From JBKECA01 sp047973435 (lineage in GTDB: Bacteria > Planctomycetota > Planctomycetia > Planctomycetales > Planctomycetaceae), in contig JBKECA010000452.1 of NCBI GenBank assembly GCA_047973435.1, positions 1 through 22,626 of the forward strand: DNA of 22,626 nucleotides. The letters run 5' to 3'. Under the pieces are notes generated by a model. It had not been told where the DNA came from. It ran no database searches and worked only from the letters and a program-made list of their open reading frames with translations. The position numbers and the translations under genes are program-made. This document shows, one piece after another, positions 1 to 8,264 of this stretch. Position 1 is the first letter of the stretch, and every line of letters begins with the position of its first letter.

Positions 1-1
1 G

Positions 2-1963
2 ACGCTCGGGGTGTGGCTGGCGGTGACGACGCTGGTGTGCGCGAGCATTCAGTTTATCTCGCTGCTGTTAGGCGCCGAGATCAGCATTCTGGACAGTGGT
101 CTTGGTCGCAGCCTCCTGGTGGGGGTGGCATTGTTGGTGCTCATCGCCCTGATGACCAGCGATTCCCGTCCGCTCACCGAGTTTGGCCTGTGGATCGAGA
201 CCGATTGGAGTCGTCAACTCGGACGCGGGGCGCTAATCGGATTGGCTGTCTTTGCCGGCTATCATCTGGCGGGCTGGTTAAGCGGCGGGCTGGTGCTGCA
301 ACTTGATATCGACTGGTCCAAATGGGCCCGTGGGTCACTGGAGACGCTGGCAACTTCGGTGCCGGTTGCCGCGACGCAACAGGTCATCTTCAGCGGCTTC
401 CTGCTTAGCCTGCTGGCTGCGCTCTGTCGTCGCAGCCTGGCTGTGCTGATTTGCGGCGTTGTATTCGCCACAGTTTCCTTGCTCGGCCGGTCGGGCGAAG
501 AGGTTTTTTCCGCTGCGGGTCTGTGGTTGTCGATCAACCTGACGCTGCTGGCCATGCTGCTGGCGACGCTGCGATTGCAAACCGGCAGCATTCTGATGCC
601 AACCGGGATTCTGGCGGGGGCTCTGGTGGTCCGTCGCTCACTGTGGAAGTCGCATCTGCTGACCCAGTCGGCCAGCCATCCGCTAACGGACTGGTTCGCT
701 CTGGGTGGGGACACCCGGCAAGGCCCGCTGCTGGCGGTGATTCTGTTGGCAGGATCGATTGCGGCCTGGGAGCGACTCCGACGACTTGGTGAGTCGCGCC
801 CGGCGGTATCCGGTCCGGCGCTCAGTGCCGAGTTCAAAAAGTTCGTTCCGTTCAGCAACATTCTGGCATTGGCGCCCCTCGACCTGTGGCTCGGTCGTCT
901 GCAAGAGACCCATTGGCGCGTCGATCCCATTTATTGGTTGCGACTCGCGTGGGTGCTCACAGTCTCGACCGTCAACACACTTCTCACCTGGCCCGAGCGA
1001 CTTCTCGCTCCGCGCTACCTGAAGCATCCGGTGCCTGATCCAGTGCTGATTGTTGGCGTCCACCGCAGCGGGACCACCCACTTACATAACCTTCTCGCGC
1101 TCGATCCGCAGTTCAGCATTCCGCGCAATTCCTCGGTGCTGAATCCGCATGGGGCGCTGGTGATGGGTTGGCTGATAACGCCGTTGCTCGGGCTGTTCAT
1201 GACGATGCGCCGGCCGATGGACGCCATGCGCGTGCATCTCTTCTCTGCCCAGGAGGAAGAGTTCGCCATTGCCGCCCTCACCCGCTGCAGCCCGTACTGG
1301 GGTTTCATGTTTCCGCGTGAAACCGCGCGACACGACCGCTTTATCTTTCCAGGAGAGATGACGTTTCTCGAACGCCAGGAGTGGTGCGACGCCCTGCTGC
1401 TGTACCTGCGAAAGCTGACCTTCTGGCGACGACGGACGCCGCTGTTGAAGAGTCCGTACAACACCCCCCGCGTGGGAGAGTTTCGCAAGCTGTTTCCGCA
1501 GGTCAAGGTGATCCATATCTGCCGGAATCCTTACCAGACCTACCTGTCCAACATGCATCTGGCAGAACACGGTCTGGCTGCATTCCAGCTGCAGGATCCG
1601 CAACTGCAGGACAACTATCGAACACGATTCCTCGACCAGTATCGCCGCATGTGCGACGCGTACTACGCCGAGGCGGTCAAGCTGCCGGCGGGACACGCCG
1701 CCGAGATTCGCTACGAGGATTTGACCGCAGATCCCGTCCAGGAGATCCGCCGCTTGTATGCCGAACTCGGCCTCTCCTTCACGCTGCAGTACGAGACGCG
1801 GCTGCGGCGTTATCTGGCGAGCCTGGCGGGCTATACCAAGAATCGGCATCCGCAACTCGATACAGAGACGCAGGCCGCGATTGATGACCGCATGGGTCGC
1901 TACCTGACCCAGTGGGGCTACGCAAGGCCGGCGGAACGGCAGTCGCGTTCGCGCGCCGCGTAA
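2..1963 (+). CDS. Polytopic membrane domain fused to a sulfotransferase (5' end may lie outside the window)
   Basis: The frame is open to the left edge; the first usable start in view is a GTG at 11, giving 650 residues. Residues 1 to about 260 are hydrophobic with several membrane segments. Around residues 121-215 they resemble the CPBP (CAAX protease/Abi) fold, but the catalytic Glu-Glu motif reads TQQVIFSG, so the glutamates are missing. From about residue 345 a cytoplasmic sulfotransferase domain starts with a 5'-phosphosulfate loop (VGVHRSGTTHLHNLL). A 3'-phosphate site follows near residue 500 (ICRNPYQTYLSNM). The fold matches PAPS-dependent sulfotransferases of the Sulfotransfer_3 type, so transfer of sulfate to a membrane or envelope acceptor is likely but the substrate is unknown. 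It converges on the MoaD-like gene 24 bases downstream. The sulfotransferase call is firm; the CPBP relation is an inference from one degenerate motif and hydrophobicity. Confidence 0.85.
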   Translation, partial: TLGVWLAVTTLVCASIQFISLLLGAEISILDSGLGRSLLVGVALLVLIALMTSDSRPLTEFGLWIETDWSRQLGRGALIGLAVFAGYHLAGWLSGGLVLQLDIDWSKWARGSLETLATSVPVAATQQVIFSGFLLSLLAALCRRSLAVLICGVVFATVSLLGRSGEEVFSAAGLWLSINLTLLAMLLATLRLQTGSILMPTGILAGALVVRRSLWKSHLLTQSASHPLTDWFALGGDTRQGPLLAVILLAGSIAAWERLRRLGESRPAVSGPALSAEFKKFVPFSNILALAPLDLWLGRLQETHWRVDPIYWLRLAWVLTVSTVNTLLTWPERLLAPRYLKHPVPDPVLIVGVHRSGTTHLHNLLALDPQFSIPRNSSVLNPHGALVMGWLITPLLGLFMTMRRPMDAMRVHLFSAQEEEFAIAALTRCSPYWGFMFPRETARHDRFIFPGEMTFLERQEWCDALLLYLRKLTFWRRRTPLLKSPYNTPRVGEFRKLFPQVKVIHICRNPYQTYLSNMHLAEHGLAAFQLQDPQLQDNYRTRFLDQYRRMCDAYYAEAVKLPAGHAAEIRYEDLTADPVQEIRRLYAELGLSFTLQYETRLRRYLASLAGYTKNRHPQLDTETQAAIDDRMGRYLTQWGYARPAERQSRSRAA

Positions 1964-1976
1964 CACTCGCGTCAGA

Positions 1977-1998
1977 CGGGGGGGGAACTATCCCCCCG
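1977..1998. terminator. G/C-run hairpin between convergent genes
   Basis: A C plus six G (1977-1983) pairs with six C plus a G (1992-1998) across an 8-base loop. It lies between the stops of the sulfotransferase (plus) and the MoaD-like gene (minus), and covers the last Gly-Gly codons of the latter. It lacks a T-tract on either side, so it may slow RNA polymerase or protect 3' ends rather than act as a classic intrinsic terminator. Confidence 0.35.
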
Positions 1999-2251
1999 CA
2001 TCGGCCGAAAGCAGCAGCAGCTGGTCGCCAGCCTGCAGCCGCTGCGCCGGATCGCTGACAAACTGGCGGCCGTTGAGATTCAGGATGTACCCCGGCCGAA
2101 CATGTCCGTCGGGATCACAACAAGCGCACAGCGCGGGAATCTCCTCAAGCGCCGCCAAGACTGCTGCAGCAATCGTCTCTCCCTGGACATCGAGACAGGC
2201 TCGGCCGGCGATTTGCCTCGGGACACCATAAAACTCGATGCGGACAGACAT
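1988..2251 (-). CDS. moaD: MoaD/ThiS-family ubiquitin-like sulfur carrier protein
   Basis: An 87-residue protein starting MSVRIEFYGV and ending in the Gly-Gly tail (SADAGG) that E1-like enzymes adenylate and that later carries sulfur as a thiocarboxylate. A beta-grasp pattern is visible, with an LNGRQF strand near residue 59 and QAGDQLLLLS at the end. Its length suits MoaD (about 80) better than ThiS (about 65). MoaD is the small subunit of molybdopterin synthase; MoaA and a MoeB-like E1 enzyme are encoded elsewhere in this window, which supports that role. There is no MoaE beside it. A purine-rich stretch (AGAGGCGG) precedes the ATG. It lies 55 bases behind the secreted protein gene on the same strand and may share its transcript. 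A role as a general sulfur carrier of another pathway is possible. Confidence 0.7.
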   Translation of the reverse strand: MSVRIEFYGVPRQIAGRACLDVQGETIAAAVLAALEEIPALCACCDPDGHVRPGYILNLNGRQFVSDPAQRLQAGDQLLLLSADAGG

Positions 2252-2306
2252 GCATACCGCCTCTGGCCGCAGTCAATCGCCGGCAGGGGCTCCCCCTCCC
2301 CCGCGA

Positions 2307-4085
2307 TCAGCCCGACAGACGTTCGGCGGCCACCTTGGCAATCACTTTTCCAGCAGCCTTCAGCACGCCTCGCTCGACCTTCACGTCGGCGCGAACCTTC
2401 TTGTCCGCTTTCTTCACGTGCAGAGAGAAGTGATCTTCATTTCCCTCCTGCAGTGTCGGCAGGGCGAGCTTGCGGAGGTCCAAGCTCATCAACGCCTGAC
2501 CCGGATTCTTCTTGGAGGAGTCGTCTGATTCCGTTTCCGCCGCGGGAGCCCGCCCCAGGAACTTGTTGAGATCAAAGCCGACTTCGGTCCCCAAGTCATC
2601 CAGATGCTTCAGGACCGGCCCCAGCTTCACACGACCGACAAACACATCGCCATTCGCTTCCGGCTTGCTCTCCGCGACGAGTTGCAATTGTTGCTTAAGC
2701 AGGTCAAGTGCCCCATCGCCCGCGGCAATCCAGACGGCGTCCTTCCCCGTGGCGACATAAACCTCACTCCCCTCTCCGTAGAAGGACTTGAGCGCTTCGG
2801 GCACCTTGGACATCTTGAACTTGTGAATGCTCAGGTCGCCAGCTTTGTCGACGTTCAGCTCCAGCGTCAGATCGGAGAGTGCCGCCGGGATTTGCTCAAT
2901 CAGGGCGACCGCTTTAGTGCCGTCCGCCGCACGGATGCCCGTCAAAAGTGTGTTCTTACCAGAGGCCGACGGTGCGATTTCGATAAACGCATCCAATGCC
3001 TTCAGGGCGCGTCCGTCGTTGAGCATCTCCAGACCAAGGTCGCAGATCTTGTGACGGGCCGCCTTCTGCTCGGCGGTCAGACTCTCGTCTCCATCGATCC
3101 GCTGCTTCCAGACCGGGGCCACCAGCTTGTAAAACTCATCCGCCTGGTTCTGCAGCGTCGGATCAACCGGAATGTTCATCCGGCCGTGCACCAGCGATGC
3201 TTCGGTTGTGGGGATGGCCGCAAAGTGACTGGCGGTCGCCCCGAACGATCCGAGCGCCTTGGCCAAATCGGTGCCCGCGAGCGCCGACAATAGCATCTCG
3301 CCACGGGCTTCTTCTTTTTTCGCGTCTGTGATCCACCCACCCAGAACCTGCTCCGCCTCGACGAACAGTCGTTCCAGACGCTCGGTCTGATGATGTGCCA
3401 ACCGTTTCCGCAGTTCAAACGCCTCCGGTGTCTCGGAAGGACGGCGACTGATGCCGGCCAGCATGTTTTCCCGGAACTCCTGAAACGCATCCCGACGATC
3501 TGCGATGCCGTCGCTGTTGTTCGTGGCCGTCAGCCCTGCGTCGTAACCAGATTCCTTGAGAAGCTTGTCCAGTGCGACCATCGGACTCGGCATGCCCGAG
3601 GGAACATCCTGCTCTTTTGTCGAAATGGACGCATAGTTGTCGAGATACCGCATCCAGCCTTCGTACCCCAAGGCGTCCGAAGTCAGTTTGTAGTAGTCAG
3701 GTGCCTTGCGGCTGGACTGAATGTCGATCGGCTCCAGGTTCTCTTCGCGGAACTCCTGCAAGTTCGAGATGGGGATGTTGAACTGCTTGCGCTGTCCCCC
3801 TTCCCGATCAAAGACGACATCCGTTCCAACCGGACGCGACGGATCGACCCCAATCAGAAAAACCTCAGCGGCTGGCTGCAGCGTTTCGTCCCAGGTTTCC
3901 TGGTCGCCAGCAAGGTCCCCCACGATCCAGCGGAGGTCATCGAGCAATCGCTCAGCGCTCGGGACACCCGTGATAATCCGAGTCGGCTCCGCAGCCTGGG
4001 GGCTGCCGGATTGTAGCGTCCCTGGCGCGAAACAGAGCGCAGCGACACCAGCGGAGAGCCATTGACGCAGGCGTAACTTCCTCAC
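2307..4085 (-). CDS. Large secreted protein of unknown function
   Basis: I do not recognise the family. The best start is a GTG at 4085, because AAGGAG sits 6 bases upstream and the protein then opens with a clean Sec signal (VRKLRLRQWLSAGVAALCF, cleavage probably after SPQAAE). The open frame continues to 4217, but that extension has no comparable ribosome site. The mature part of about 560 residues is soluble, rich in Leu, Ala, Asp and Lys, with helical stretches (LVHGRMN, about residue 300) and no Cys pairs or obvious catalytic motif. It ends with alternating Lys/Val-rich strands (KKADKKVRADVKVERG). The repeated pattern of charged beta-strands resembles large exported planctomycete proteins of unknown role. 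It would act in the periplasm or at the cell surface. The MoaD-like gene follows it. Confidence 0.75.
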   Translation of the reverse strand: MRKLRLRQWLSAGVAALCFAPGTLQSGSPQAAEPTRIITGVPSAERLLDDLRWIVGDLAGDQETWDETLQPAAEVFLIGVDPSRPVGTDVVFDREGGQRKQFNIPISNLQEFREENLEPIDIQSSRKAPDYYKLTSDALGYEGWMRYLDNYASISTKEQDVPSGMPSPMVALDKLLKESGYDAGLTATNNSDGIADRRDAFQEFRENMLAGISRRPSETPEAFELRKRLAHHQTERLERLFVEAEQVLGGWITDAKKEEARGEMLLSALAGTDLAKALGSFGATASHFAAIPTTEASLVHGRMNIPVDPTLQNQADEFYKLVAPVWKQRIDGDESLTAEQKAARHKICDLGLEMLNDGRALKALDAFIEIAPSASGKNTLLTGIRAADGTKAVALIEQIPAALSDLTLELNVDKAGDLSIHKFKMSKVPEALKSFYGEGSEVYVATGKDAVWIAAGDGALDLLKQQLQLVAESKPEANGDVFVGRVKLGPVLKHLDDLGTEVGFDLNKFLGRAPAAETESDDSSKKNPGQALMSLDLRKLALPTLQEGNEDHFSLHVKKADKKVRADVKVERGVLKAAGKVIAKVAAERLSG

Positions 4086-4675
4086 AGCAGACTCCTTTCC
4101 GGCCTGAATAGCCAGCAGTTCACCGCGGCGATCGCCACGCCGCCACTTCGCCTTGACGAAGTCAGGGGGAGGACAGGGCGATGATGCGGCCCAATTCCGT
4201 CCGGGAAGGTATCGCATCCTCCACGAGCCGGCAAGAATCGCCGGTGACCGCGGGGGCGTACTCTCACCGCCGAATCATCTCCCATCATCGTCGGCAACGG
4301 GACGACACGGACTTGAAGCGCTCAGAGGCGATCCGAGAAGCCGGCGAGGCTGCGTTGCGCCGAGGCGAGGTCGGCAGGCAGTCGGAACGATGAAACGACG
4401 CTCAATGAGGAGTCTTCGACAAGACCGAACGCCGTAGACGGCCCCATTTCGACGCAACCCGAAGGGGCGGCGACTTTTGTGGCTCCAGATCGCGTCGTTC
4501 GTCGTCAGCGGGTCAAATTTTGACCTGCCTCTTCCTCACTCGTTGGCGGGAGCCATAAAGGTCCACCGTGGCTGTCACACCAGCTGTTTGCACACCTGCT
4601 TCTAGGAATGCCCCACAGTCCCGCGGTAGGGATTCTCCACGCAATCTGTGAGACAAACGACTCAAGACAGGGAAG
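4086..4675. other. 590-base stretch without a convincing gene
   Basis: This lies between the start of the secreted protein and tRNA-Gly. Short open frames exist on both strands (for example plus 4153-4437), but they have Arg/Ser-rich translations, no ribosome site and no recognisable motif. It should hold the promoter of the minus-strand gene at its left end and the 3' flank of the tRNA at its right end. The one clear structure is the palindrome at 4511-4525. Confidence 0.5.
4511..4525. promoter_or_regulatory. 15-base perfect palindrome GGTCAAATTTTGACC
   Basis: Two 7-base arms (GGTCAAA and TTTGACC) surround a central T. The AT-rich centre and symmetric ends look like a dimeric repressor site. 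It stands alone in the gene-free stretch, about 150 bases beyond the 3' end of tRNA-Gly and 425 bases upstream of the secreted-protein gene, so no target can be assigned. Confidence 0.3.
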
Positions 4676-4747
4676 AGCGGGTGAGGAGACTCGAACTCCC
4701 AACATCAGCCTTGGGAAGGCTGCGCTCTGCCATTGAGCTACACCCGC
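4676..4747 (-). tRNA. tRNA-Gly (anticodon CCC)
   Basis: The minus strand folds into a full cloverleaf. The acceptor stem GCGGGTG/CACCCGC is perfect, the D arm is GCTCAATGGCAGAGC, and the anticodon stem CAGCC/GGCTG holds the loop TTCCCAA, giving anticodon CCC. The T arm is GGGAG-TTCGAGT-CTCCT. The discriminator base is U, as usual for bacterial tRNA-Gly. CCA is not encoded; the 3' flank reads CTT, so a CCA-adding enzyme is needed. It reads GGG codons, which suits this GC-rich genome. Confidence 0.95.
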
Positions 4748-4758
4748 GTCGTTGCAGC

Positions 4759-4785
4759 AGCATACCAGATTCGCGGTGATTTCAA
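4759..4785 (-). promoter_or_regulatory. Sigma70-type promoter of tRNA-Gly
   Basis: On the minus strand, TTGAAA (4780-4785) and TATGCT (4759-4764) are 15 bases apart, and the -10 is extended by TGG (TGn). The -10 ends 11 bases before the mature tRNA 5' end, leaving a 5' leader of only a few bases. The spacer is short, which the extended -10 may offset. Confidence 0.5.
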
Positions 4786-4890
4786 CCGTCCCGAACCCTG
4801 TCCGGATCAGTCCGGCTTGATCGGTTCTCAATGACGGGGCCAAGTCGCTAAATTGAGACTCCCGCCCTTGTTTGCCTGCCCGGAGTTGGA

Positions 4891-7800
4891 ATGACTTCCC
4901 GAATGCTGTTCGCGATTCTGTGCCTGACCAGTCCCGCTGTGTCGGCAGAACCCATCATTGACTTTACCCGCGACGTGCGGCCAATCCTGTCCAATAAGTG
5001 CTTCCAATGCCACGGGCCGGACGAACAAACCCGCGAGGCGGACCTGCGACTCGATCTTTACGAGGGATTCCTCACGGGTGGAGATGAGGCCGCGGTCGTG
5101 CCGGGGTCGCCGGAGCAGAGTGAGCTCTTTCGCCGGGTGTCGTCCGCAGACCCCGAACTCCGGATGCCGCCCCCCAGTTCCGACTACAAACCTTTGACGG
5201 CGGCCGAGATTGAAACGCTGCGAAAGTGGATCGGTGAAGGGGCCGTGTGGAAGCAGCACTGGGCCTTTGTCACGCCTCAGCGTCCGACGCCACCGGCGAA
5301 TGTTGCCGACCCGGCCGACTGGGTCCGCAACGATATTGATCGGTTCGTCCTGGACAAGATGGTCGCACAGGGTCTGCAGCCAAACGCAGAGGCCAGCCGG
5401 GAAACACTCATCCGCCGGCTGACGTTCGACCTGACGGGACTGCCGCCGACACTGGAAGATGTCGATGCCTTTCTGGCCGACACATCCCCGGACGCCTACG
5501 AGCGTGTGGTCGATCGGCTGCTGCGTTCGCCGCAGTATGGCGAACACATGACGCGCTACTGGCTGGACGCTGCCCGCTATGGCGACACACACGGACTGCA
5601 CCTCGACAACGTCCGCTCAATCTGGCCCTATCGGGACTGGCTGATCAAGGCCTACAACGAGAATCTGCCATTCGACCAGATGGTGATTGATCAGTTGGCC
5701 GGAGACCTGCTGGACAATCCGACCCGCGATCAGCGCGTGGCAACGGGGTTCAATCGCTGCAACGTCACGACAAGCGAAGGGGGAGCGATCGCGGAAGAGT
5801 TCCATGTCCGATACACCGTCGACCGGGTTGACACGATGGGGACCGTATTCCTGGGGCTGACCTTGGGCTGTGCCGTTTGCCACGATCACAAGTTCGACCC
5901 GATCAGCCAACAGGATTTTTACTCGCTGTATGCCTTCTTCAATTCCTTCAACGAAGAGGCCATGGACAAGAATGCTCTGTTGCCGCCCCCTTTCCTGGAA
6001 CTCCCTTCGGACGGACAGAGCACGCAACGCGAGACCCTTCAGACGCAGTTGAAGTCGACCGCGGATGAACTGTCAGCCACACTGGCTGCCATCAATTATG
6101 TCGATCCGTGGCAGGGCGATTCCGCGGACCAGCTGCCAACAAGCGAGTTTGTCTGGATTGATGACGAAGCGCCCAGCGGAGCCACGCTACTGCAGGCGGG
6201 ACATCCGTGGGAGTTTGTTACCGCTCCCGAAGCGGTGTTTCATGGCGCAAAGGCCACGCGGCGAACCAGCGAAGGAACTGCGCAGCACTACTTTACCGGC
6301 GCTAAACCAGAACTGGTGATCGGGGCGGGGGACCGACTGTTCGCCTATGTCTATCTGGATCCGGAAAACCCGCCCCGGCAGGTGATGCTGCAGTTCAACA
6401 ACGGCAGCTGGGAGCACCGCGCCTATTGGGGCGAGAACGCACTCCACTGGGGGCAAGAGGGAACCGGGAGTGGTCGTCGGCTCGGAGACTTGCCCGAGGC
6501 CGGACGCTGGGTTCGCCTCGAAGTCCCTGTCGAGCAGGTGGACCTTTCCGCCGGTGCCAAGTTGAATGGCTGGGCCTTCACGCAGTTTGGCGGCACCGTC
6601 TCCTGGGACTACGCCGGCATCGTGACGCGAACCCCGCAAGCGGGGCAGTCGTTCGAGTCTCAACGGGCTTGGGAACTGGCACAGGGAGAGGGCAAGGAAT
6701 TGCCAAAGCCGGTTCAGGGCGCATTGAAGGTCAAACCTGCCGATCGCAAAGCGGAACAACAAAAGCTGCTGCGAGACTATTTTCTGCAGCAGGTTCATGA
6801 TCCATCCAAGAAACAGCTCGCTCCCCTGCTGGCGAAACAGAAACAACTCGAGGGAGACCTCAAACAATTGAACGATTCCATCGCCAAGACGCTGGTAGTG
6901 GAAGAGCTTCCGAAACCGAAAGAGGCGTTCGTCCTCAATCGGGGTGAGTACGACAAGCGTGGGGCGGCGGTCACGCGGGCATTGCCGGCTGCGTTGCCAC
7001 CGCTTCCGGCTGGAGCCCCGCTGAATCGTCTGGGACTGGCCCGCTGGCTGGTGGACCGCAGTCACCCGCTTGTTTCGCGAGTAACCGTCAACCGCTGGTG
7101 GCTGCGGTATTTTGGCACTGGCCTGGTCAAGACGGCGGAGGACTTCGGGATTCAGGGGGCAGCGCCCTCGCATCCCGAACTTCTTGACTGGATGGCAGTG
7201 GAACTGATGGACTCGGGCTGGAACGTAAAGCAGATGCAAAAGCAAATTGTGATGTCGGCAACCTATCGGCAGCACTCGGCAACGACACCCGAAAAGCAAC
7301 GACGCGATCCGGCCAATCGCTGGCTGTCGCATGGTCCGCGCTTCCGGCTGGAAGCGGAGGCGATTCGGGATACTGCGTTGGCGGTCTCCGGGCTGATGAA
7401 TGGAGACATTGGCGGCCCCAGTGTGAAGCCATATCAGCCGGGCGGACTGTGGGAGGCAGTCGGCTATACCGACAGCAACACCGCCAAATTCACGCAGGAC
7501 GATGGCGCGAAGTTGTATCGCCGCAGCTTGTACACCTTTTGGAAACGAACATCACACCCGCCATCGATGGCGATGTTCGACGCCCCATCCCGAGAGGCCT
7601 GTACTGTTCAGCGCGCACGGACCAACACGCCCTTACAGGCGCTGGCCTTGATGAACGACAAACAGTACGTAGAAGCGGCCCGGCACTTTGCCCAGCGCAC
7701 GCTGGCCAAGGGAGGTGCGACCGACGGTGAGCGGCTGACGTGGGCCTTCCGAATGGTCACGGCGCGCCGGCCGTCTGATCAAGAGCAGCAAGTCCTGTTG

Positions 7801-7992
7801 CGTCTGCTCGAACAGCAGCGTAATGAATTCAACGCCACACCGCAGGCGGCTTCGGACTTCATCAACTCCGCCACCACGCGGCTCACTTCAGACCAACAGG
7901 ACCGCGATGCGTCTCAAGACCCCGAACTTGCGGCTTGGACCATCATCGCCAACCTGCTGCTCAATCTGGACGAGGTTGTCACCAAGGGATAA
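4891..7992 (+). CDS. Planctomycete cytochrome c (PSCyt1) / DUF1549 / DUF1553 secreted protein
   Basis: A 1033-residue exported protein with signal peptide MTSRMLFAILCLTSPAVSA and GGAG 5 bases before the ATG. Domain order is a PSCyt1 cytochrome-like domain with heme motif CFQCH at residues 37-41, then DUF1549 (PSCyt2) at about 150-360 with a second CxxCH (CAVCH, residues 327-331). A beta-rich insert follows at about 460-570, then a charged helical linker at about 620-680 and DUF1553 (PSD1) at about 700-960 (WLVDRSHPLVSRVTVNRWW, TYRQHS). Planctomycetes carry many such paralogs. They are thought to be periplasmic and linked to breakdown of complex, often sulfated, polysaccharides, but no activity is established. 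Most paralogs are followed by a DUF1501 gene; here none follows, and convergent genes lie downstream. Covalent heme attachment is predicted from the motifs only. Confidence 0.93.
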   Translation: MTSRMLFAILCLTSPAVSAEPIIDFTRDVRPILSNKCFQCHGPDEQTREADLRLDLYEGFLTGGDEAAVVPGSPEQSELFRRVSSADPELRMPPPSSDYKPLTAAEIETLRKWIGEGAVWKQHWAFVTPQRPTPPANVADPADWVRNDIDRFVLDKMVAQGLQPNAEASRETLIRRLTFDLTGLPPTLEDVDAFLADTSPDAYERVVDRLLRSPQYGEHMTRYWLDAARYGDTHGLHLDNVRSIWPYRDWLIKAYNENLPFDQMVIDQLAGDLLDNPTRDQRVATGFNRCNVTTSEGGAIAEEFHVRYTVDRVDTMGTVFLGLTLGCAVCHDHKFDPISQQDFYSLYAFFNSFNEEAMDKNALLPPPFLELPSDGQSTQRETLQTQLKSTADELSATLAAINYVDPWQGDSADQLPTSEFVWIDDEAPSGATLLQAGHPWEFVTAPEAVFHGAKATRRTSEGTAQHYFTGAKPELVIGAGDRLFAYVYLDPENPPRQVMLQFNNGSWEHRAYWGENALHWGQEGTGSGRRLGDLPEAGRWVRLEVPVEQVDLSAGAKLNGWAFTQFGGTVSWDYAGIVTRTPQAGQSFESQRAWELAQGEGKELPKPVQGALKVKPADRKAEQQKLLRDYFLQQVHDPSKKQLAPLLAKQKQLEGDLKQLNDSIAKTLVVEELPKPKEAFVLNRGEYDKRGAAVTRALPAALPPLPAGAPLNRLGLARWLVDRSHPLVSRVTVNRWWLRYFGTGLVKTAEDFGIQGAAPSHPELLDWMAVELMDSGWNVKQMQKQIVMSATYRQHSATTPEKQRRDPANRWLSHGPRFRLEAEAIRDTALAVSGLMNGDIGGPSVKPYQPGGLWEAVGYTDSNTAKFTQDDGAKLYRRSLYTFWKRTSHPPSMAMFDAPSREACTVQRARTNTPLQALALMNDKQYVEAARHFAQRTLAKGGATDGERLTWAFRMVTARRPSDQEQQVLLRLLEQQRNEFNATPQAASDFINSATTRLTSDQQDRDASQDPELAAWTIIANLLLNLDEVVTKG

Positions 7993-8199
7993 TGCCGGGG
8001 CATCGGCCGACGCGCGACTTTTCTGAAACCGCGCCTCCAACAACTGGACGGCCCACTCCGCATCCGCGGGATTCGGGGGAGGAAATGACCCTGGCATCCC
8101 GCCCCGCAGGACATTGCTGCGATTGAGCACCATTCGAAAGTGAACGCCATCCCAACGAGCTTCCAGGTGGGGGGCCATTCCCGGAAGCGGGCTGGTCAT
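7888..8199 (-). CDS. Small hypothetical protein at the end of the MNIO operon
   Basis: A 103-residue frame starting MTSPLPGMAPHLEARW. AGGAG lies 8 bases before the ATG, better than most starts in this operon, and the codons outside the overlap end mostly in G or C like the neighbouring genes. It begins 65 bases behind the DUF2063 gene on the same strand. No family is recognised, and there is no signal, membrane segment or Cys motif. Its last 105 bases lie antisense inside the 3' end of the DUF1553 gene, which is unusual, and its C-terminus there may just reflect the absence of a stop. Either a small fourth operon gene or a remnant. Confidence 0.4.
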   Translation of the reverse strand: MTSPLPGMAPHLEARWDGVHFRMVLNRSNVLRGGMPGSFPPPNPADAEWAVQLLEARFQKSRASADAPALSLGDNLVQIEQQVGDDGPSRKFGVLRRIAVLLV

Positions 8200-8264
8200 C
8201 GTGAAGTCTCCTGTCTCGGTCGGCCGTTGCAGGCCAAGGGCGGCAGCACATTCGTGTGTTTGGG

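Noticed and set aside
4153..4437. Plus-strand open frame of 94 codons between the secreted protein and tRNA-Gly
   Set aside because: Arg/Gly/Ser-rich translation without motif, no ribosome site, no homologous pattern recognised.
6187..7332. Minus-strand open frame of 381 codons
   Set aside because: Antisense to the DUF1553 protein gene, whose conserved motifs span this region; GC-rich shadow.
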